Both the position numbers and the translations under genes were made by a program. The notes below the pieces were generated by a model. That model worked only from the letters and a program-made list of their open reading frames with translations. It searched no databases and was not told where the DNA came from. From JBQQPY01 sp052258065 (GTDB taxonomy: Bacteria > Pseudomonadota > Gammaproteobacteria > Enterobacterales > Enterobacteriaceae), in NCBI GenBank assembly GCA_052258065.1, contig JBQQPY010000002.1, positions 434,001 to 498,000 on the forward strand: 64,000 nucleotides of DNA. The letters run 5' to 3'. Of this stretch, positions 54,451 to 64,000 are shown in pieces (within the stretch, counting starts at the first letter, position 1; each line of letters opens with the position of its first letter).

Positions 54451-54720
54451 ACCACCATTTTATGCATTAAAACACTAGCTTCAACAGGCTATATGGTATT
54501 GTAAGTGCTTTCAATGTAACTACGAAGCAACGCGATATCAGAACTCCTAAATCATAACGTCGGCTAAATCAATACTAAAATTTGACTAGGTAATGAGCCG
54601 TATCTTTGCAAGAAATTGTATAGTTAGCACTTATTATAGTATTTTTAATATTCTCTAGTAGAGTATTCATCAACTTGAATAGCATCTATTTTTAGTACAG
54701 CTTAAGCTTGACTAGGTTAG
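54450..54720. repeat. Repeat family B copy
   Basis: Shares the ATAACGTCGGCTAAATCAA, GGTAATGAGCCG and CACTTATTATAG landmarks with the other copies. It ends about 80 bases before the ribH start. Confidence 0.5.
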
Positions 54721-54800
54721 ATACATAATCAGGGATTATTATGTTAGAATCTGCTCTCTCACAAGACGATTTGGCTGTTTGCCATGTTGTAAGGATAACC

Positions 54801-55271
54801 ATGAACGTTATTGAAGGTATTGTTGCAGCTCCACATGCGCGCGTCGCTATCGCTATAGCGCGCTTTAACCACTTCATCAATGACGGCTTGCTTGATGGCG
54901 CCATCGACGCCTTCAAGCGCATTGGCCAGGTCAAAGACGAAAATATTACCGTAGTCTGGGTCCCGGGCGCTTACGAATTACCGTTAGCGGTCAGCGCGCT
55001 AGCGGACAGAAAAAAACATGACGCTATTATCGCGCTGGGCACGGTTATCCGCGGTGGCACCTCGCATTTTGAATTCGTTGCCTCTGAATGTAGCGCTGGC
55101 CTAGCCGCGATTGCCGCTCGCACCGCTCTACCGGTAGCGTTTGGAGTACTGACGACCGAAAACATCGAACAAGCAATCGAACGTGCTGGCAGCAAGGCCG
55201 GTAACAAAGGCGCAGAAGCCGCACTGACCGCGCTAGAAATGATCAACGTATTGCAAGCCATCAAAGCGTAA
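54801..55271 (+). CDS. ribH: 6,7-dimethyl-8-ribityllumazine synthase
   Basis: Penultimate step of riboflavin synthesis; forms a 60-mer shell in many bacteria. 156 residues, the E. coli length, from the ATG at 54801 (MNVIEGIVAAP) with AAGGA six bases upstream. An open extension to 54741 lacks family similarity. VWVPGAYELPLA, GTVIRGGTSHFEFVA, PVAFGVLTTE and RAGSKAGNKGAEAA are intact. It follows ribD in gene order despite the IS insertion between them. Confidence 0.96.
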   Translation: MNVIEGIVAAPHARVAIAIARFNHFINDGLLDGAIDAFKRIGQVKDENITVVWVPGAYELPLAVSALADRKKHDAIIALGTVIRGGTSHFEFVASECSAGLAAIAARTALPVAFGVLTTENIEQAIERAGSKAGNKGAEAALTALEMINVLQAIKA

Positions 55272-55290
55272 GCAAAGGAAATGAAAATTT

Positions 55291-55640
55291 GTGCAACCAG
55301 CCAGTTGTCATGCTCCTAAATGTGCGTCTAAGGCGCTTTATTCATAGCAATTATCACATAGACCACCCCCCCAATATCAAGATTCAGTTTCTGCCGAAGC
55401 AGGACGCGTCAGATCTAGATACCCATTATTTCCGCGAACTCCATGTCGGCACGGTGACCAATGGCCCAAAAGCTAAATAAACTTATGCTTATCCTATCAA
55501 TCAGAAGAGATCGTGCACGTGAAGCACACCGTATTACGCATTGCGCTGTTTGAAGTGAATAAGAGACACAATTTGCTATACAAGGTCATCATCAAAGAAG
55601 CTATTGAGCTGGAAAGCCCTTTGGTGAAAGAAAGAAGCAT
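55291..55640 (+). pseudogene. nusB: Remnant of nusB (antitermination factor)
   Basis: NusB works with NusE in rRNA antitermination. Starting just after ribH the frames give VQPASCHAPKCASKALYS (compare RRARECAVQALYS), IKIQFLPKQDASDLDTHYF, then VKHTVLRIALFEVNKRHNLLYKVIIKEAIELE (compare [32 protein letters not shown]). The C-terminal end is replaced by a family-B repeat at about 55640. Damage includes a stop after VTNGPKAK. Confidence 0.88.
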
Positions 55641-55800
55641 AAATTTACCTAATTACGCATTTTACGCAGCCACCTCAGCAGGCTGTATCGTATTGTCGCT
55701 GCTTTCCATGCCGCCGCTAAGAATTTCGGCATCAGTGCCGCCCAAGTTATAACATCGGTTGTATTCAAATTCGGCTAGGTAACGAGGCGTATGTTATGTA
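55640..55800. repeat. Repeat family B fragment inside nusB end
   Basis: Carries ATAACATCGGTTGTATTCAA and GGTAACGAGGCGTATG landmarks of family B. It marks the insertion that truncated nusB. Confidence 0.5.
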
Positions 55801-55889
55801 GCTCCAGAGATTTCTGTCAATAAAAACAGCGGGACGGCACTGATCCCAGGGTCACGCCGCGCCAGCACCAACACAAATTTGGATAGAGC

Positions 55890-56858
55890 ATGACATATGG
55901 TGAGTTTGATCTAATTGACCGCTATTTTAATCGGATACGCAGCGCGCGACAGGATGTGCTGCTGGGCATCGGCGATGACTGTGCGCTGCTGTCGATAGCT
56001 GAGAAAAAATGGATTGCGGTCAGTACGGATACATTGGTATCAGGAACGCATTTTCTGCTGAACATAAGCCCCTCTGATTTGGGCTATAAATCACTGGCAG
56101 TTAGCCTCAGCGACTTGGCTGCTATGGGCGCTGAACCAGCTTGGCTTTCGCTGGCGTTGACTTTGCCCCTAGTAGATGAGGATTGGCTAGCCGCATTTAG
56201 CAATAGCCTGTTCCAGCAGTTAGATTACTACGATATGCAGCTGATTGGCGGCGACACCTCCCGCGGTCCGCTGAGCCTGACTCTGACTATTCAGGGCTTA
56301 ATCCCTGCCGGCCGCGCACTGACTCGCGAGGGCGCTCGTATCGGCGACTGGCTTTATGTGACTGGCACGCTGGGGGATAGTGCTGCTGGCCTAGCCATAC
56401 TACAAAATCGCTTGCAAGTAAAGCATGCGCAAGATAATCAATACTTGCTAGACCGCCATTTGCGCCCGGAGCCGCGAATTCTGCAGGGCCAGGCGTTGCG
56501 CAGCCTCGCTAGCGCCGCTATCGATATTTCAGACGGAATGATCACGGATTTGTGCCACATTCTTGCTCGCAGCGACTGCGGCGCCCGCATTAACCTCGAC
56601 GATATTCCAACTTCTCCCGCGCTGCTCCGCCACGTCACGCCTGATCAGGCGCTCCGCTGGGCGCTTGGGGGTGGCGAAGATTACGAACTGTGCTTTACAG
56701 TGCCTGAAATCAATCGCGGCGCGCTGGATATCGCACTGAGCCATACAGGCACGCTCTTTACCTGCATAGGCCAGATTTGCCCGCGCGGCGAGGGGATTCA
56801 ATTCATGCGCAATTACCAGCCGGTAGAGTATGACTGGGATGGGTATGAGCATTTTTAA
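55890..56858 (+). CDS. thiL: Thiamine-monophosphate kinase
   Basis: Phosphorylates thiamine monophosphate to the active cofactor thiamine diphosphate, which Dxs in this window needs. 322 residues (E. coli 325). PurM-like fold motifs are intact: GIGDDCALL, STDTLVSGTHF, LSDLAAMGAEPAW, IGGDTSRGPLS, DISDGMITDL and GGGEDYELCFTV. The start MTYGEFDLIDRYF aligns with the E. coli start. It lies between the nusB and pgpA relics, so the only intact gene of that trio. Confidence 0.96.
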   Translation: MTYGEFDLIDRYFNRIRSARQDVLLGIGDDCALLSIAEKKWIAVSTDTLVSGTHFLLNISPSDLGYKSLAVSLSDLAAMGAEPAWLSLALTLPLVDEDWLAAFSNSLFQQLDYYDMQLIGGDTSRGPLSLTLTIQGLIPAGRALTREGARIGDWLYVTGTLGDSAAGLAILQNRLQVKHAQDNQYLLDRHLRPEPRILQGQALRSLASAAIDISDGMITDLCHILARSDCGARINLDDIPTSPALLRHVTPDQALRWALGGGEDYELCFTVPEINRGALDIALSHTGTLFTCIGQICPRGEGIQFMRNYQPVEYDWDGYEHF

Positions 56859-56879
56859 CTGGACGATAGTGAATGGCGA

Positions 56880-57570
56880 TGGACATATTCGCCGTCAAGG
56901 GGCAGATTAACTTTTCCAACTTTTAGAATTTTCTGGCAACGAGCCCCGGTAACCGCATGTCACTCTAGATATCTAGCACTCCGGGCTCGCTACGGCAATT
57001 CCATTTTTTACCTGCCGCTTCCTGCTACCGCATCACAGCTGCATTGGCTAGTGCTTGTCTTCAGCCTACGCCTGTACGTTTACTTTTTACCAATAGATTT
57101 TCACGACCATAACTGCATAGTTTGTGATGAATGCGTCATTCCGAGCCTAAACTAGTTACTTATAATTAATTGATTAATATTACTTTTTCTCAAAACTAGA
57201 CAAGTAAAATATGATGAAACACATAAGATTTAAAATCTTATTTTCTGAGTTTACAAAACAGTTTAACTCTCTATGTTATTGAAAATAAATAATTTATTTA
57301 TTCTTTCCTGCTTTTTCGGTAAGATAAAAAAATTAGGTGAAAATAATGCATGAATTCTTTGAAATATAGATTATCCCGACGGTTTTTCTGGCAAAGACTG
57401 GCAATAGGTGCTGTCAGGCTTTCTCTTGTTGCGGCTGCTGGATATCTGGAAACGCTGGCCGATTCGCTCGTTTGATCGCAAGGCATACGGGTATCATTAT
57501 TATCGACGATGTAGTGATAAGTATCATTACCGACGGCGCTCTTCACTCGACTAGCTATCACAAGCCGCTG
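56880..57570 (+). pseudogene. pgpA: pgpA (phosphatidylglycerophosphatase A), split by a repeat
   Basis: The N-terminal part reads GNRMSL, FHFLPAASCYRI, LVLVFSLRLYVYFLPIDFHD and HDHNCIVCDECVI (family YLCxxTxxDxxxHDHxxIVWDEFVG) to about 57150. The C-terminal part resumes at about 57340 with LSGFLLLRLLDIWKRWPIRSFDRKAYG (family VIFRILDMWKPWPIRWFDRNVHG) and IIIIDDVVI. Between them lies a roughly 190-base AT-rich family-F repeat. Frameshifts are also present. It follows thiL as in E. coli. Confidence 0.85.
57155..57340 (+). repeat. Short interspersed repeat family F interrupting pgpA
   Basis: Shares the ACACATAAGATTTAAAATCT core and the CTATGTTATTGAAAATAAA to TTTCGGTAAGAT end with copies at 17.37, 26.26, 58.97 (inverted) and 60.9 kb. 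No coding capacity. Size and dispersion suggest a miniature IS-derived element or an IS end. Confidence 0.6.
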
Positions 57571-57579
57571 TCTTAGTGC

Positions 57580-57820
57580 GTTTTACCAGCGCCAGTAAGA
57601 TTACAGCCGACTACATCGTGCAGTAAGTAAGCAGTTTCCAGCTCATGCTATCTCTTTGTTATCTAGCTTGATCTCTGTGGTCTGCAGCAGCTCGGCAAGC
57701 TGTGGGGATTGCGACACGCTAACGCATCGGCCCCGTAAGCGCCGATTCTTTAGGCACCTACTCCAGCGGCGCCTGAGCGCGTGCCGCAGCAGACCTTAGC
57801 TATCATGCCCATGATATCAT
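57580..57820. other. Higher-GC stretch, unrecognised relic
   Basis: Composition resembles host genes rather than IS debris. A minus-strand frame reads SWKLLTYCTM and another LLQTTEIKLDNKEIA, not enough to name a gene. Possibly remnants of the genes that followed pgpA. Confidence 0.3.
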
Positions 57821-58965
57821 GTTGATCCGTTTGCGGTACGCAGATTATTATCTTCTCTTCTGTATTTATGTAGCATTTTGCAAAATTCGTCTGATATCGC
57901 CCGCGTGGTGGCTTGCCTGAACGTCTTAATATGCAAAAGTGACGGTCTTAATATTTGTGACTTGAGCTGCAGAACTCCCCCAGAATAGAATAATGGGCAA
58001 TACATTACTGGCCTCACCGTGAAAGAAAGAACGCCATTTGGAAGCCTTGGTCAGCAAAAGCAAAGATACGCACAGAACGCTCTAAATTCATTGATTTTTT
58101 TAAATTTTGATAAATCAATGAGACGCACAAAGCGACCGAGCGGTGAGGCATCAGCCGAGATTTTACAAACAGGTGTCCGCAAAGTCGACCGCGTCAAGCC
58201 TTTTTGTCAAAGAAAGGCTTGAGGCAGGCATAATCCGTAAATCAAGCAAACGAGTGTATGACCAAATTGTGGATAACAATGCGCAGCGCATTTAATTGCG
58301 CTATGTCACAGCAAGCCACTAGAGAAACGGCGACAGTGGACCCTATCACTGCTCGTCAATAAAACTATTTAGATAGAAATAATTAAAATAATATCGCGTG
58401 CAACGGTAAAACGTACACTAAAAAATGAACTGAAACCGTAGACAAAGATCGGTTAGCTTATGCGGCTAGAAGCCAATGCCGAATTCGTGTCGATGATGAA
58501 GAACGTACTGGACGCGTATCGTCAGCTCTACAAGCCGATGCATCCGTTGGTTTGCTTGGATGATACCACTGATCAATTAGTTGGATACAGACGTATCGCT
58601 CTACTTTTGAGGGCTGGGAAACCCGCCCGGTAGGGCTATGCATACAAACGGCTAAAGGTGTGCAATACCTTCATAACCAGTGAGCCGTTGGCAGATCCGT
58701 CGGCTAACCAACGTGATTCAGCATACTACGATTACAGAATCAGGATTGATTGGGCTAATTTTCTTAAGGATATCTCAACACAACATCCTTAGGCACACCG
58801 CATGAAGCTGGTCATAGAAAAGCTTGACATCCATAGTCCAGATTGTGAAGTGAAGTCACTGCCTAACAAAGACAACGCTAACATATAAGCGCTAAGAGTA
58901 ATTGGCACTTCACTACTGATAACACTCGCATTAAGCTCATATGTCTTTACCTGTCATTCTATCTT
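57820..58965 (+). mobile_element. IS630-family (type A) remnant
   Basis: Contains the decayed KxVDRVKPF and SKRVYDQIVD-like N-terminal part, LVCLDD near 58550 (family VVCMDEKP), a DWANFLKDIS segment and KLVIEKLDIHS near 58800 (family KLVMDNLNTHT), and a C-terminal end near 58960. This shows the DDE core more clearly than other copies. Stops throughout. Confidence 0.72.
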
Positions 58966-59650
58966 AGTAAAAAACAGGAAACTATAAATAAATTCTTTAA
59001 TCTTTAAAAGATAGATAGCTAGACTGTTTTATAAATTGAAAAATAAGATCTTAAATCTCATGCGCTTTATCATATGTGAGTTTCGTTTTTGCTTAGCTTA
59101 AATGGTTCTATATTAACCCGCAATGATTCTAGCTTTAAGAAAAAAGTGATAGTAATTAATTACAAATCATAAACCTTGGGTTATTAAAACTTATTAATTT
59201 TATTTGTTTTTAATTTTTACTTTATTCTATTAATTTTTAATTGTTTTATCTAAGATCATTATATGCTTCTTTGTCACACAGCCCTGTTCATGACAAAGTA
59301 CTTATAGTTGAAATCAAAATATTATAGTGATCAAGCACTATGATCAAGCAACTACAAAATATAGATTTATCTTGCCGGCACACATGTGTAAAATCTTATC
59401 TAACGCCTGCCAACTCGGCTTCTTTACATATTAAACTAATGTATCGCAATTCAAAAATCAATGTATCTACAGCTTTCTGTAAAGCACCCTTGCTCTTTCT
59501 GATTCAAGGCCTCTAGTTCAGTTCTTTCTTCCTAAATAAGGATAAAAATTTATTTCCTATTTCTATATTTTAAGGGACTTCTTTAGCTCTGACCACACAC
59601 TGCAACCGCTACTTTTATATATTAAGATACTAGAACACTTTTCATCTATT
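58965..59650. repeat. Family-F repeat (inverted), IS481 and IS630 fragments
   Basis: 58970-59075 is an inverted family-F copy. 59270-59360 parallels the IS481 5' end at 49.8 kb. 59400-59640 parallels the IS630 type-A N-terminal region on the minus strand. No gene recognised. Confidence 0.5.
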
Positions 59651-60020
59651 CCGGTTTATTAAATAGCCATTTCTCTGTATGCTACAGCTAATTTATTTTC
59701 TGAGGTCTAAATAACAAATTCTTACAGTGAGGACTGAATATCGTGAACAATCGGATTGATTTAAGCGGATAGCTTATCGCGCGTTCAGCCAACGATAAAT
59801 AGCAACAGGCACTTCTACTCTTCTTTTTTATCTTCCGCCTTATTTGCCAGATTTAAATCCTATTCAGATAGTGCCTTCTAAGCTGAAATCTTAGCTTAGA
59901 AAATCTGCAGTAAAAACCATTAATTCAATGTAGAATGCGATCGCTCAAGCTATTGAGTTAATTTTCTGTCAAGATTGCAAAAACTTTTGTCGCGGTGATA
60001 AGTCAGAACAGAGAAAAGCA
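59650..60020 (+). mobile_element. IS630-family (type B) fragment
   Basis: Reads PYLPDLNPIQIVPSKLKS after allowing for a frame change, the IS630 E-residue region with NPIE altered to NPIQ, followed by the same 3' sequence as at 8.5 and 16.9 kb. Confidence 0.6.
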
Positions 60021-60610
60021 CTCTAGTGTCACATAACATATTAAATAAAAGATAAAAACGCTTGACCCTGATACGAACATTATCGGTAGTGAAATTTTAA
60101 TCGATCTTGGCGTTTATCTCATTATATTGTATCTGCCAAGTTTAGATATATAAACGCAGTCAACACGATCCCATACAGCCTCGGCCTGATCCGGCTAGAA
60201 GCCTGAGTAGAACGAACCTAGACTATGGATGTTGAGATTATTAATGACCAGCTTAATTCGGTGTCCGTAAGGACATTGTATTGAAATATAACTTACAAGG
60301 TGAGACTAATCTATCCTAGATTCTATGCTCAGCTCCATGCTCAGTTCTATGCTCCGTGCTTTGGCTAGCAGACTCGCCAACAGATAACTAACAATAAAAA
60401 TTGTATATCCCTAGCCGTTTGTATTCATAGTCCTTCCGAGCAGAGTTTCCAGGCTTGAACCGCAGCGCTATGCGTGTATGTCTAATTAATTGACGAGGAG
60501 GCCCGTCTATGCAACTACCGGATGCATCGAGTCATGCAGCCGAAGATACAAATCCAGCACGTTCTCCATATGTCTAACAACAATTAATCTGGCCGGTATC
60601 AGTAATTAGT
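60020..60610 (-). mobile_element. IS630-family (type A) fragment
   Basis: Parallels 53.34-54.0 kb on the minus strand, including the region encoding the decayed SWLNMAEIE-type end near 60150-60200. A short GCTC-rich tandem (CTCAGCTCCATGCTCAGTTC) is present near 60340. Confidence 0.55.
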
Positions 60611-61392
60611 TTGGCCAGTTTGTAATCTTACAGCATAATCAAACCCTATTGCAGATATGTTGTTCTTCTCACCAACAAACAGATTCATTTTATATATCCG
60701 TTATTCTGCACCTAAAGTAGGAATAAATATAAAAATCAGTAAAAAATTAAAAATAAATAAAATCAATTAGTTATAAAAAATAAGACTGTTTACTTATAAT
60801 TAAGTTATCACTATAACTTTTTTCAAAATGAGAGTCATTGGAACTTCACGCAGAAACCCTTATGCCAAGTAAATAACGAACTAAAATATGATAAAACACA
60901 TGATCTTTAAAGTGTTATTCTTTTTTTAAAAACAGCATAACTATCTATATTTTTGATATATAAATATTTTATTTATTTTTTTCTACTTTTGGTAAGTTAA
61001 AAAACTTAGACAATACGAGAGCAGGTTACCCAAAAAAAGTAAGGTCCCGATGGGCTGGGAGATCTAGGCTGATTCCACTTAAGATGCACCTCCTTTATTA
61101 TCTACACATATTTTCTGATCATCTCACCTATCAAATGATGCGCATCACGACGAAGAAGGACAATCCATACATCAGATGCGCTGAATAAAGAAGATTTTTT
61201 CCCGTTGCAATGTTAAAATCCTGTTTGTTGACATGTAACGCAAGATATACAAATCGGTTTCTGTAGCTCCTCATGTACGTATTTTCAATATATAGAAAAG
61301 AGAATATTTAACCCCTTGAAATTTAATATTTATTTTATTTGTAATGTAAGTAATCTTGCGTATGGCTCACCATTAAAATTAAGGAAACCCGC
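60610..61392. other. Repeats and thrS leader region
   Basis: 60700-61020 holds a TTAGTTATAA-type AT stretch and a family-F copy. 61020-61392 is the thrS 5' flank. E. coli thrS has a tRNA-like operator bound by its own product; here a long leader with GTAATCTTGCGTATGGCTCA near the start could be the counterpart, but I could not confirm the folds. Confidence 0.4.
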
Positions 61393-63321
61393 ATGCCAGT
61401 TATAACTCTTCCTGATGGTAGTCAGTGTCAGTTTTCACATCCGATTTCTGCCCTCGATGTTGCGCGCGATATCGGTATTGGATTAGCGAAAGCCTGCATT
61501 GCTGGCCGCGTAAACGGAAAGCTGGTAGATGCTATCGATATTATTGAGAACGATGCACACCTTGCCATCATTACCGCTAAAGATGAAGCAGGGCAAGAAA
61601 TAATTCGCCACTCCTGCGCGCATTTACTGGGACACGCTATCAAACAATTATGGCCGAATACCAAAATGGTAATCGGTCCAGTCATCGATAAAGGCTTTTA
61701 TTATGATATAGATCTCGATTATACCTTGACCCAAGAAGATCTCCACCAGCTGGAAAATCGAATGCATGAATTGGCCGAAAAAAATTACGACGTTATCAAG
61801 GAAAAAGTTAGCTGGCAGCAGGCCTACGATGCTTTTGTCGCGCGGGGCGAGGATTATAAAATAGCCATACTCAATGAAAATATCAGCCGTGATGATTATC
61901 CCGCGCTGTATCATCATGAAGAGTATCTGGATATGTGCCTCGGTCCGCACGTGCCCAATATGCGTTTCTGCCACCACTTCATTTTACAAAAAATCTCCGG
62001 TGCATACTGGCGCGGCGATAGCAAAAACAAAATGCTTCAGCGCATTTACGGTACCGCTTGGGGCGACAAAGCACAACTTAATGCCTATTTGCAACATCTG
62101 GAAGAGACAGCGAAGCGCGATCACCGTAAGATCGGCAAGCAGCTTGACCTCTATCATATGCAGGAAGAAGCCCCGGGCATGGTATTCTGGCACAACGATG
62201 GCTGGATCCTTTTCCGCGAGCTGGAAGCTTTCGTTCGGATGAAGCTGAAAGCGTATCAGTATCAGGAAGTGAAAGGGCCGCTCATGATGGACCGCGTGCT
62301 GTGGGAAAAGACGGGTCACTGGGACAATTACGCCAAGCATATGTTTACTACGTCGTCGGAAAATCGAGAATACTGCATCAAACCGATGAACTGCCCAGGA
62401 CACGTTCAGATCTTTAATCAGGGTCTGAAGTCTTACCGCGATCTGCCCCTGCGCATGGCGGAGTTCGGTAGTTGTCACCGCAATGAACCGTCCGGTTCAC
62501 TATACGGTTTGATGCGCGGGTGCGGCTTTACCCAAGACGATGCGCATATATTCTGCACCGAAGACCAGGTGTGCGATGAAGTAAACAATTGCATCAAAAT
62601 GGTGTATGATATGTACGCTACATTTGGCTTCGAGAAAATTTTGGTCAAACTATCCACCCGTCCGGAAAAACGCATCGGCAGCGATGATGTCTGGGACCAG
62701 GCAGAGCAGGCTTTAAGGGACGCGCTAACGAGAAATGGTATTGCCTTTGAATACCAACCGGGTGAAGGGGCTTTTTATGGGCCTAAAATTGAATTTACGC
62801 TTCTTGATTACCTAGACCGTACCTGGCAATGTGGTACAGTGCAGCTTGACTTTTCGTTGCCGGTTCGTTTAAACGCCTCATATATAGGAGAAAACAACGA
62901 ACGGATGATCCCGGTCATGATTCACCGTGCTATTTTAGGGTCAATGGAACGATTTATAGGCATTCTGACAGAAGAGTATGCAGGCTTCTACCCGACCTGG
63001 CTCGCACCAACGCAGGTTGTCGTAATGAACATTACCAAAAACCAGTCGGAATATGTTTCGAAACTAACGGAAACACTGTCGGCGGCAGGTATTCGGGCAA
63101 AAGCAGACTTGAGAAATAAAAAAATAGGCTTTAAAATCCGAGAGCATACTTTACGTCGAGAGCCTTATATGCTGGTCTGCGGTGATAAGGAGATGGAAGC
63201 AGGTAAAGCTGCGGTGCGTACACGGCGCGGTAAAGACCTAGGCAGCATTAACATTAACGAGATTATTGCAAAACTGCAGCACGAAATCTGCAGTCGTAAT
63301 CTTCATCAACTGGAGGAATAA
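61393..63321 (+). CDS. thrS: Threonyl-tRNA synthetase
   Basis: Charges tRNA-Thr and edits Ser-tRNA-Thr. 642 residues, the E. coli length, no gaps. The TGS domain (1-60), editing domain with HSCAHLLGH (H73, H77) and DMCLGPH (C182, H186), class II core with zinc ligands in MNCPGH, the motif-2 Arg in HRNEPSG (R363), QDDAHIFC, MIHRAILGSMERF (motif 3) and the anticodon-binding domain are present. GGAA-type ribosome-binding site upstream. Residue 377, in the run LMRVRGFTQ of E. coli, is Cys (LMRGCGFTQ), an unusual change. First gene of thrS-infC-rpmI. Confidence 0.97.
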   Translation: MPVITLPDGSQCQFSHPISALDVARDIGIGLAKACIAGRVNGKLVDAIDIIENDAHLAIITAKDEAGQEIIRHSCAHLLGHAIKQLWPNTKMVIGPVIDKGFYYDIDLDYTLTQEDLHQLENRMHELAEKNYDVIKEKVSWQQAYDAFVARGEDYKIAILNENISRDDYPALYHHEEYLDMCLGPHVPNMRFCHHFILQKISGAYWRGDSKNKMLQRIYGTAWGDKAQLNAYLQHLEETAKRDHRKIGKQLDLYHMQEEAPGMVFWHNDGWILFRELEAFVRMKLKAYQYQEVKGPLMMDRVLWEKTGHWDNYAKHMFTTSSENREYCIKPMNCPGHVQIFNQGLKSYRDLPLRMAEFGSCHRNEPSGSLYGLMRGCGFTQDDAHIFCTEDQVCDEVNNCIKMVYDMYATFGFEKILVKLSTRPEKRIGSDDVWDQAEQALRDALTRNGIAFEYQPGEGAFYGPKIEFTLLDYLDRTWQCGTVQLDFSLPVRLNASYIGENNERMIPVMIHRAILGSMERFIGILTEEYAGFYPTWLAPTQVVVMNITKNQSEYVSKLTETLSAAGIRAKADLRNKKIGFKIREHTLRREPYMLVCGDKEMEAGKAAVRTRRGKDLGSININEIIAKLQHEICSRNLHQLEE

Positions 63322-63324
63322 AGT

Positions 63325-63866
63325 ATTAAAGGTGGAAAACGAGTTCAACCGGCACGTCCCAATCGTATTAACCAAGAAATCCGTGCCGCAGAGGTTCGTC
63401 TAACGGGCATTGACGGCGAGCAGATTGGCATTCTCAGCCTGAATGAAGCACTTAAAAAATCTGAGGAAGTAGGCCTTGATTTAGTCGAAATCAGCCCGAA
63501 TGCTGAGCCGCCGGTTTGCCGCATCATGGACTATGGAAAGTTTCTCTATGAGAAGAGCAAATCCACCAAAGAACAGAAAAAAAGCAAAAAACTATTCAAG
63601 TTAAAGAAATTAAATTCCGGCCTAGTACCGGTGACAGCGACTATCAAGTAAAACTACGCAACCTAGTTCGCTTTCTCAGAGACGGTGATAAAGCCAAAAT
63701 TAGTCTGCGTTTTCGAGGACGTGAAATGGCGCACCAGCAGATCGGCATCGAAGTGCTTAACCGCGTTCGTGACGATCTGAGTGAACTCGCAGTAGTGGAA
63801 TTTTTCCCCTCTAAAATTGAAGGCCGCCAGATGATTATGGTGCTCGCACCTAAGAAGAAGCAGTAA
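63325..63866 (+). CDS. infC: Translation initiation factor IF-3, AUU start, one base short
   Basis: IF-3 discriminates start codons and keeps 30S subunits free. As in E. coli it starts with the rare ATT (63325; reads K-G-G-K-R-V-Q after it), preceded by GGAGG, the basis of its autoregulation. The N-terminal domain is intact to STKEQKK, then the frame breaks in an A7 tract (63577-63583) where A8 is expected. The other frame continues perfectly (DYQVKLRNLVRFL, LRFRGREMAHQQIG, MIMVLAPKKKQ) to 63866. With one A restored it is 180 residues, the E. coli length. Because IF-3 is essential, slippage rescue or assembly error is more likely than loss. Confidence 0.93.
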
Positions 63867-63938
63867 GGGTTAACAAGCAAGGCGTAGCCTTCACCCCTCT
63901 GATTCATATTATTAACAATGCGGAGTAAAAATAAACTC

Positions 63939-64000
63939 ATGCCAAAAATCAAGACAGTACGCGGTGCCGCAAAGCGCTTCAAGAAAACGGCTTCAGGCGG
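63939..64000 (+). CDS. rpmI: Ribosomal protein bL35 (3' end off window)
   Basis: Reads MPKIKTVRGAAKRFKKTASG, matching the bL35 N-terminus; the remaining two thirds lie beyond the window. Position 72 bases after infC matches infC-rpmI-rplT. A GGAG ribosome-binding site precedes the ATG. Confidence 0.95.
   Translation, partial: MPKIKTVRGAAKRFKKTASG

Noticed and set aside
61200..61300. A thrS promoter or operator with specific boxes
   Set aside because: A TTGACA occurs near 61237 but no -10 box lies at normal spacing, and I could not verify operator folding by eye.

Overview
The window looks like part of the chromosome of an Enterobacterales (gammaproteobacterial) insect-endosymbiont-like bacterium in an intermediate stage of genome reduction. 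Every recognisable housekeeping protein is close to its E. coli counterpart in length and sequence. Less than half of the DNA is intact coding sequence. Gene islands of moderate GC sit in long AT-rich stretches made of shredded insertion sequences (ISs), short repeats and decayed host genes. A Sodalis-like symbiont is my best guess; that is inference, because no rRNA is present.

Layout. 1-2.7 kb: dxs (runs off the left edge), ispA and xseB on the minus strand, the isoprenoid supply operon. 2.9-12.9 kb: a decayed copy of the gshB-yqgE-ruvX-yggR-yggS-proC-yggT-yggU-rdgB-hemW cluster. Here yggT, yggS and ruvX are intact, gshB is frameshifted twice, and yqgE, yggR, proC, yggU, rdgB and hemW are remnants. 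14.2-15.3 kb: fpr with a yiiQ relic. 18-22.1 kb: parE and cpdA with relics of yqiA, yqiB and nudF. 24.9-27.8 kb: ydjM and an MFS transporter that has a C-terminal frameshift. 27.8-35 kb: a 7-kb AT-rich stretch of unrecognised small ORFs and IS debris. 35.1-39.9 kb: aroK-aroB-damX-dam-rpe-gph; dam carries a run of 76 G at its start codon, damX is frameshifted and gph is decayed. 40-47 kb: a heavily mutated Mu-like prophage, from A and B to the head genes. 47.3-48.5 kb: mdfA-like drug exporter. 51-57.6 kb: nrdR-ribD-ribH-nusB-thiL-pgpA, in which ribD is frameshifted and nusB and pgpA are decayed. 61.4-64 kb: thrS-infC-rpmI, where infC has its AUU start and a one-base loss in a poly(A) tract.

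The islands come from places far apart on the E. coli map, and nearly every junction is occupied by remnants of one IS481-family element and two IS630-family elements. This suggests IS-driven rearrangement followed by IS decay. What survives is central information processing (parE, nrdR, ruvX, thrS, infC, rpmI), isoprenoid, shikimate, riboflavin and thiamine functions, and redox support (fpr).

The most striking pattern is that gshB (twice), ribD, infC and the MFS gene are each broken by loss of exactly one base in a homopolymer, and each reads through cleanly once one base is restored. Essential infC is among them. Either the assembly has systematic homopolymer errors, or these genes depend on slippage rescue, or they are very young pseudogenes. 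The 76-G tract in dam belongs to the same question.
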